Source: Apostichopus japonicus
Taxonomy: Eukaryota > Echinodermata > Holothuroidea > Aspidochirotida > Stichopodidae
NCBI RefSeq assembly: GCF_037975245.1
Contig: NW_027288855.1
Location: forward strand, 1 to 10,000
Reading direction: 5' to 3'
Length of the DNA stretch: 10,000 nucleotides
Shown piece after piece: positions 9,000-10,000 of the stretch. The first letter of the stretch is position 1. Each line of letters opens with the position of its first letter. The translations under genes and the position numbers were made by a program. The notes under the pieces are model-generated. The model saw nothing but the letters and a program-made list of their open reading frames with translations. It made no database searches and had not been told where the DNA came from.

Positions 9000-9299
9000 G
9001 CAGCGCTCTCATAGGGTTCTCTGGAACTTTAAGTATTAGGAACGAACATAGATTTATATCAGCTGCTGTCGTGGCGCGGTTGGTTGCGCTCGAGAGCGTG
9101 ACGTGTTTTGGGTCCTGGGCTCGAGACACGACCACGGCAGTTTGCTTTTGCAGCGCTCTCATAGGGTTCTCTGGAACTTGAAGTATTAGGAACGAACATA
9201 GATTTATATCAGCTGCTGTCGTGGCGCGGTTGGTTGCGCTCGAGAGCGTGACGTGTTTTGGGTCCTGGGCTCGAGACCCGGCCACGGCAGTTTGCTTTT
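9000..9299. repeat. Units 61-62, second copy of the linked variant pair
   Basis: Unit 61 has C to A at 9128 (monomer 129) with A at 132; unit 62 has T to G at 9180 (monomer 31) with G at 132. These match units 55-56 at a 900-bp (six-unit) offset. Consensus G at monomer 84 in unit 61 means that either the copied tract began after that base or unit 55 mutated afterwards. Confidence 0.95.
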
Positions 9300-9899
9300 G
9301 CAGCGCTCTCATAGGGTTCTCTGGAACTTTAAGTATTAGGAACGAACATAGATTTATATCAGCTGCTGTCGTGGCGCGGTTGGTTGCGCTCGAGAGCGTG
9401 ACGTGTTTTGGGTCCTGGGCTCGAGACCCGGCCACGGCAGTTTGCTTTTGCAGCGCTCTCATAGGGTTCTCTGGAACTTTAAGTATTAGGAACGAACATA
9501 GATTTATATCAGCTGCTGTCGTGGCGCGGTTGGTTGCGCTCGAGAGCGTGACGTGTTTTGGGTCCTGGGCTCGAGACCCGGCCACGGCAGTTTGCTTTTG
9601 CAGCGCTCTCATAGGGTTCTCTGGAACTTTAAGTATTAGGAACGAACATAGATTTATATCAGCTGCTGTCGTGGCGCGGTTGGTTGCGCTCGAGAGCGTG
9701 ACGTGTTTTGGGTCCTGGGCTCGAGACCCGGCCACGGCAGTTTGCTTTTGCAGCGCTCTCATAGGGTTCTCTGGAACTTTAAGTATTAGGAACGAACATA
9801 GATTTATATCAGCTGCTGTCGTGGCGCGGTTGGTTGCGCTCGAGAGCGTGACGTGTTTTGGGTCCTGGGCTCGAGACCCGGCCACGGCAGTTTGCTTTT
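9300..9899. repeat. Consensus units 63-66
   Basis: Four identical units, all with G at position 132 and no other differences. Confidence 0.92.
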
Positions 9900-10000
9900 G
9901 CAGCGCTCTCATAGGGTTCTCTGGAACTTTAAGTATTAGGAACGAACATAGATTTATATCAGCTGCTGTCGTGGCGCGGTTGGTTGCGCTCGAGAGCGTG
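9900..10000. repeat. Partial unit 67, cut by the window edge
   Basis: The first 101 bases of the monomer, identical to the consensus as far as they go. They stop at the first base of the GAC triplet in the tRNA-like anticodon loop, so the tRNA-like copy starting at 9965 is incomplete and the 132 allele is unknown. The array evidently continues beyond the window. Confidence 0.97.

Larger units (their letters stand above)
1..10000. repeat. Tandem satellite array, 150-bp monomer, 66 full units plus a partial unit
   Basis: The sequence repeats with a period of exactly 150 bp from the first base to 7350, passes through one 149-bp unit, and resumes at 150 bp to the end. All units are head to tail and differ from the consensus at zero to two positions apart from the two-allele site at monomer position 132. 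In the phase used here each unit starts with GCAGCGCTCTCATAGGG and ends with GTTTGCTTTT; this phase is arbitrary. No transposon, gene or unique spacer interrupts the array, and neither end is in the window, so the true length exceeds 10 kb. Near-identity between units is what unequal crossing-over and gene conversion produce in satellites. A unit close to 147 bp would fit one nucleosome core; a centromeric or heterochromatic role is inference only. Confidence 0.99.

Noticed and set aside
7360-9912. Minus-strand open frame of 850 codons
   Set aside because: A stop-free antisense frame of the same 150-bp unit; it overlaps the + frames base for base and has no independent support.
1-10000. CRISPR array
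   Set aside because: There are no alternating repeats and unique spacers; the full 150-bp unit is repeated.

Overview
The whole window is one tandem satellite array. There is no unique sequence and no protein-coding gene that I can support. The monomer is 150 bp, about 53% G+C, head to tail in one orientation. There are 66 complete units (49 of 150 bp at 1-7350, one of 149 bp at 7351-7499, 16 of 150 bp at 7500-9899) and a partial unit of 101 bp at 9900-10000. Both window edges lie inside the array. An array this long and uniform, with a unit near one nucleosome core in length, points to nuclear heterochromatin (centromeric, pericentromeric or subtelomeric) of a eukaryote. I cannot name the species or clade. 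CpG is not depleted (12 per monomer against about 10 expected from base composition).

The most informative thing inside the monomer is a degenerate tRNA-like block on the + strand. Counting from 1 in the phase used here, monomer positions 66-140 fold as a tRNA cloverleaf: 6 of 7 acceptor pairs, a 4/4 D-stem, a 5/5 anticodon stem, a 5-nt variable loop, and a T-arm with a 7-nt loop. They carry near-consensus RNA polymerase III A-box (73-84) and B-box (119-129) sequences, and a T4 run closes the unit (147-150). I infer that the satellite was built from a tRNA pseudogene or tRNA-derived SINE. Positions 1-65 and 141-150 are not recognised.

Monomer variation is very low and structured. Position 132 is a two-allele site (41 units G, 25 units A), and no other change occurs in more than 2 units. 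Units 1-17 (1-2550), 27-37 (3901-5550) and 39-47 (5701-7050) are otherwise identical. Variants cluster in units 23-26 (3301-3900) and 53-62 (7800-9299). A linked pair of rare variants recurs exactly 900 bp apart (8228/8280 and 9128/9180), next to a run of eight units alternating A/G at position 132, which is local higher-order structure. Five different mutations fall in monomer positions 28-32.

The very long open frames on both strands exist because 150 is a multiple of three and the unit happens to lack stops in those frames. The variants behave as non-coding: mostly amino-acid changing, with two different stop-creating changes and a frameshift.
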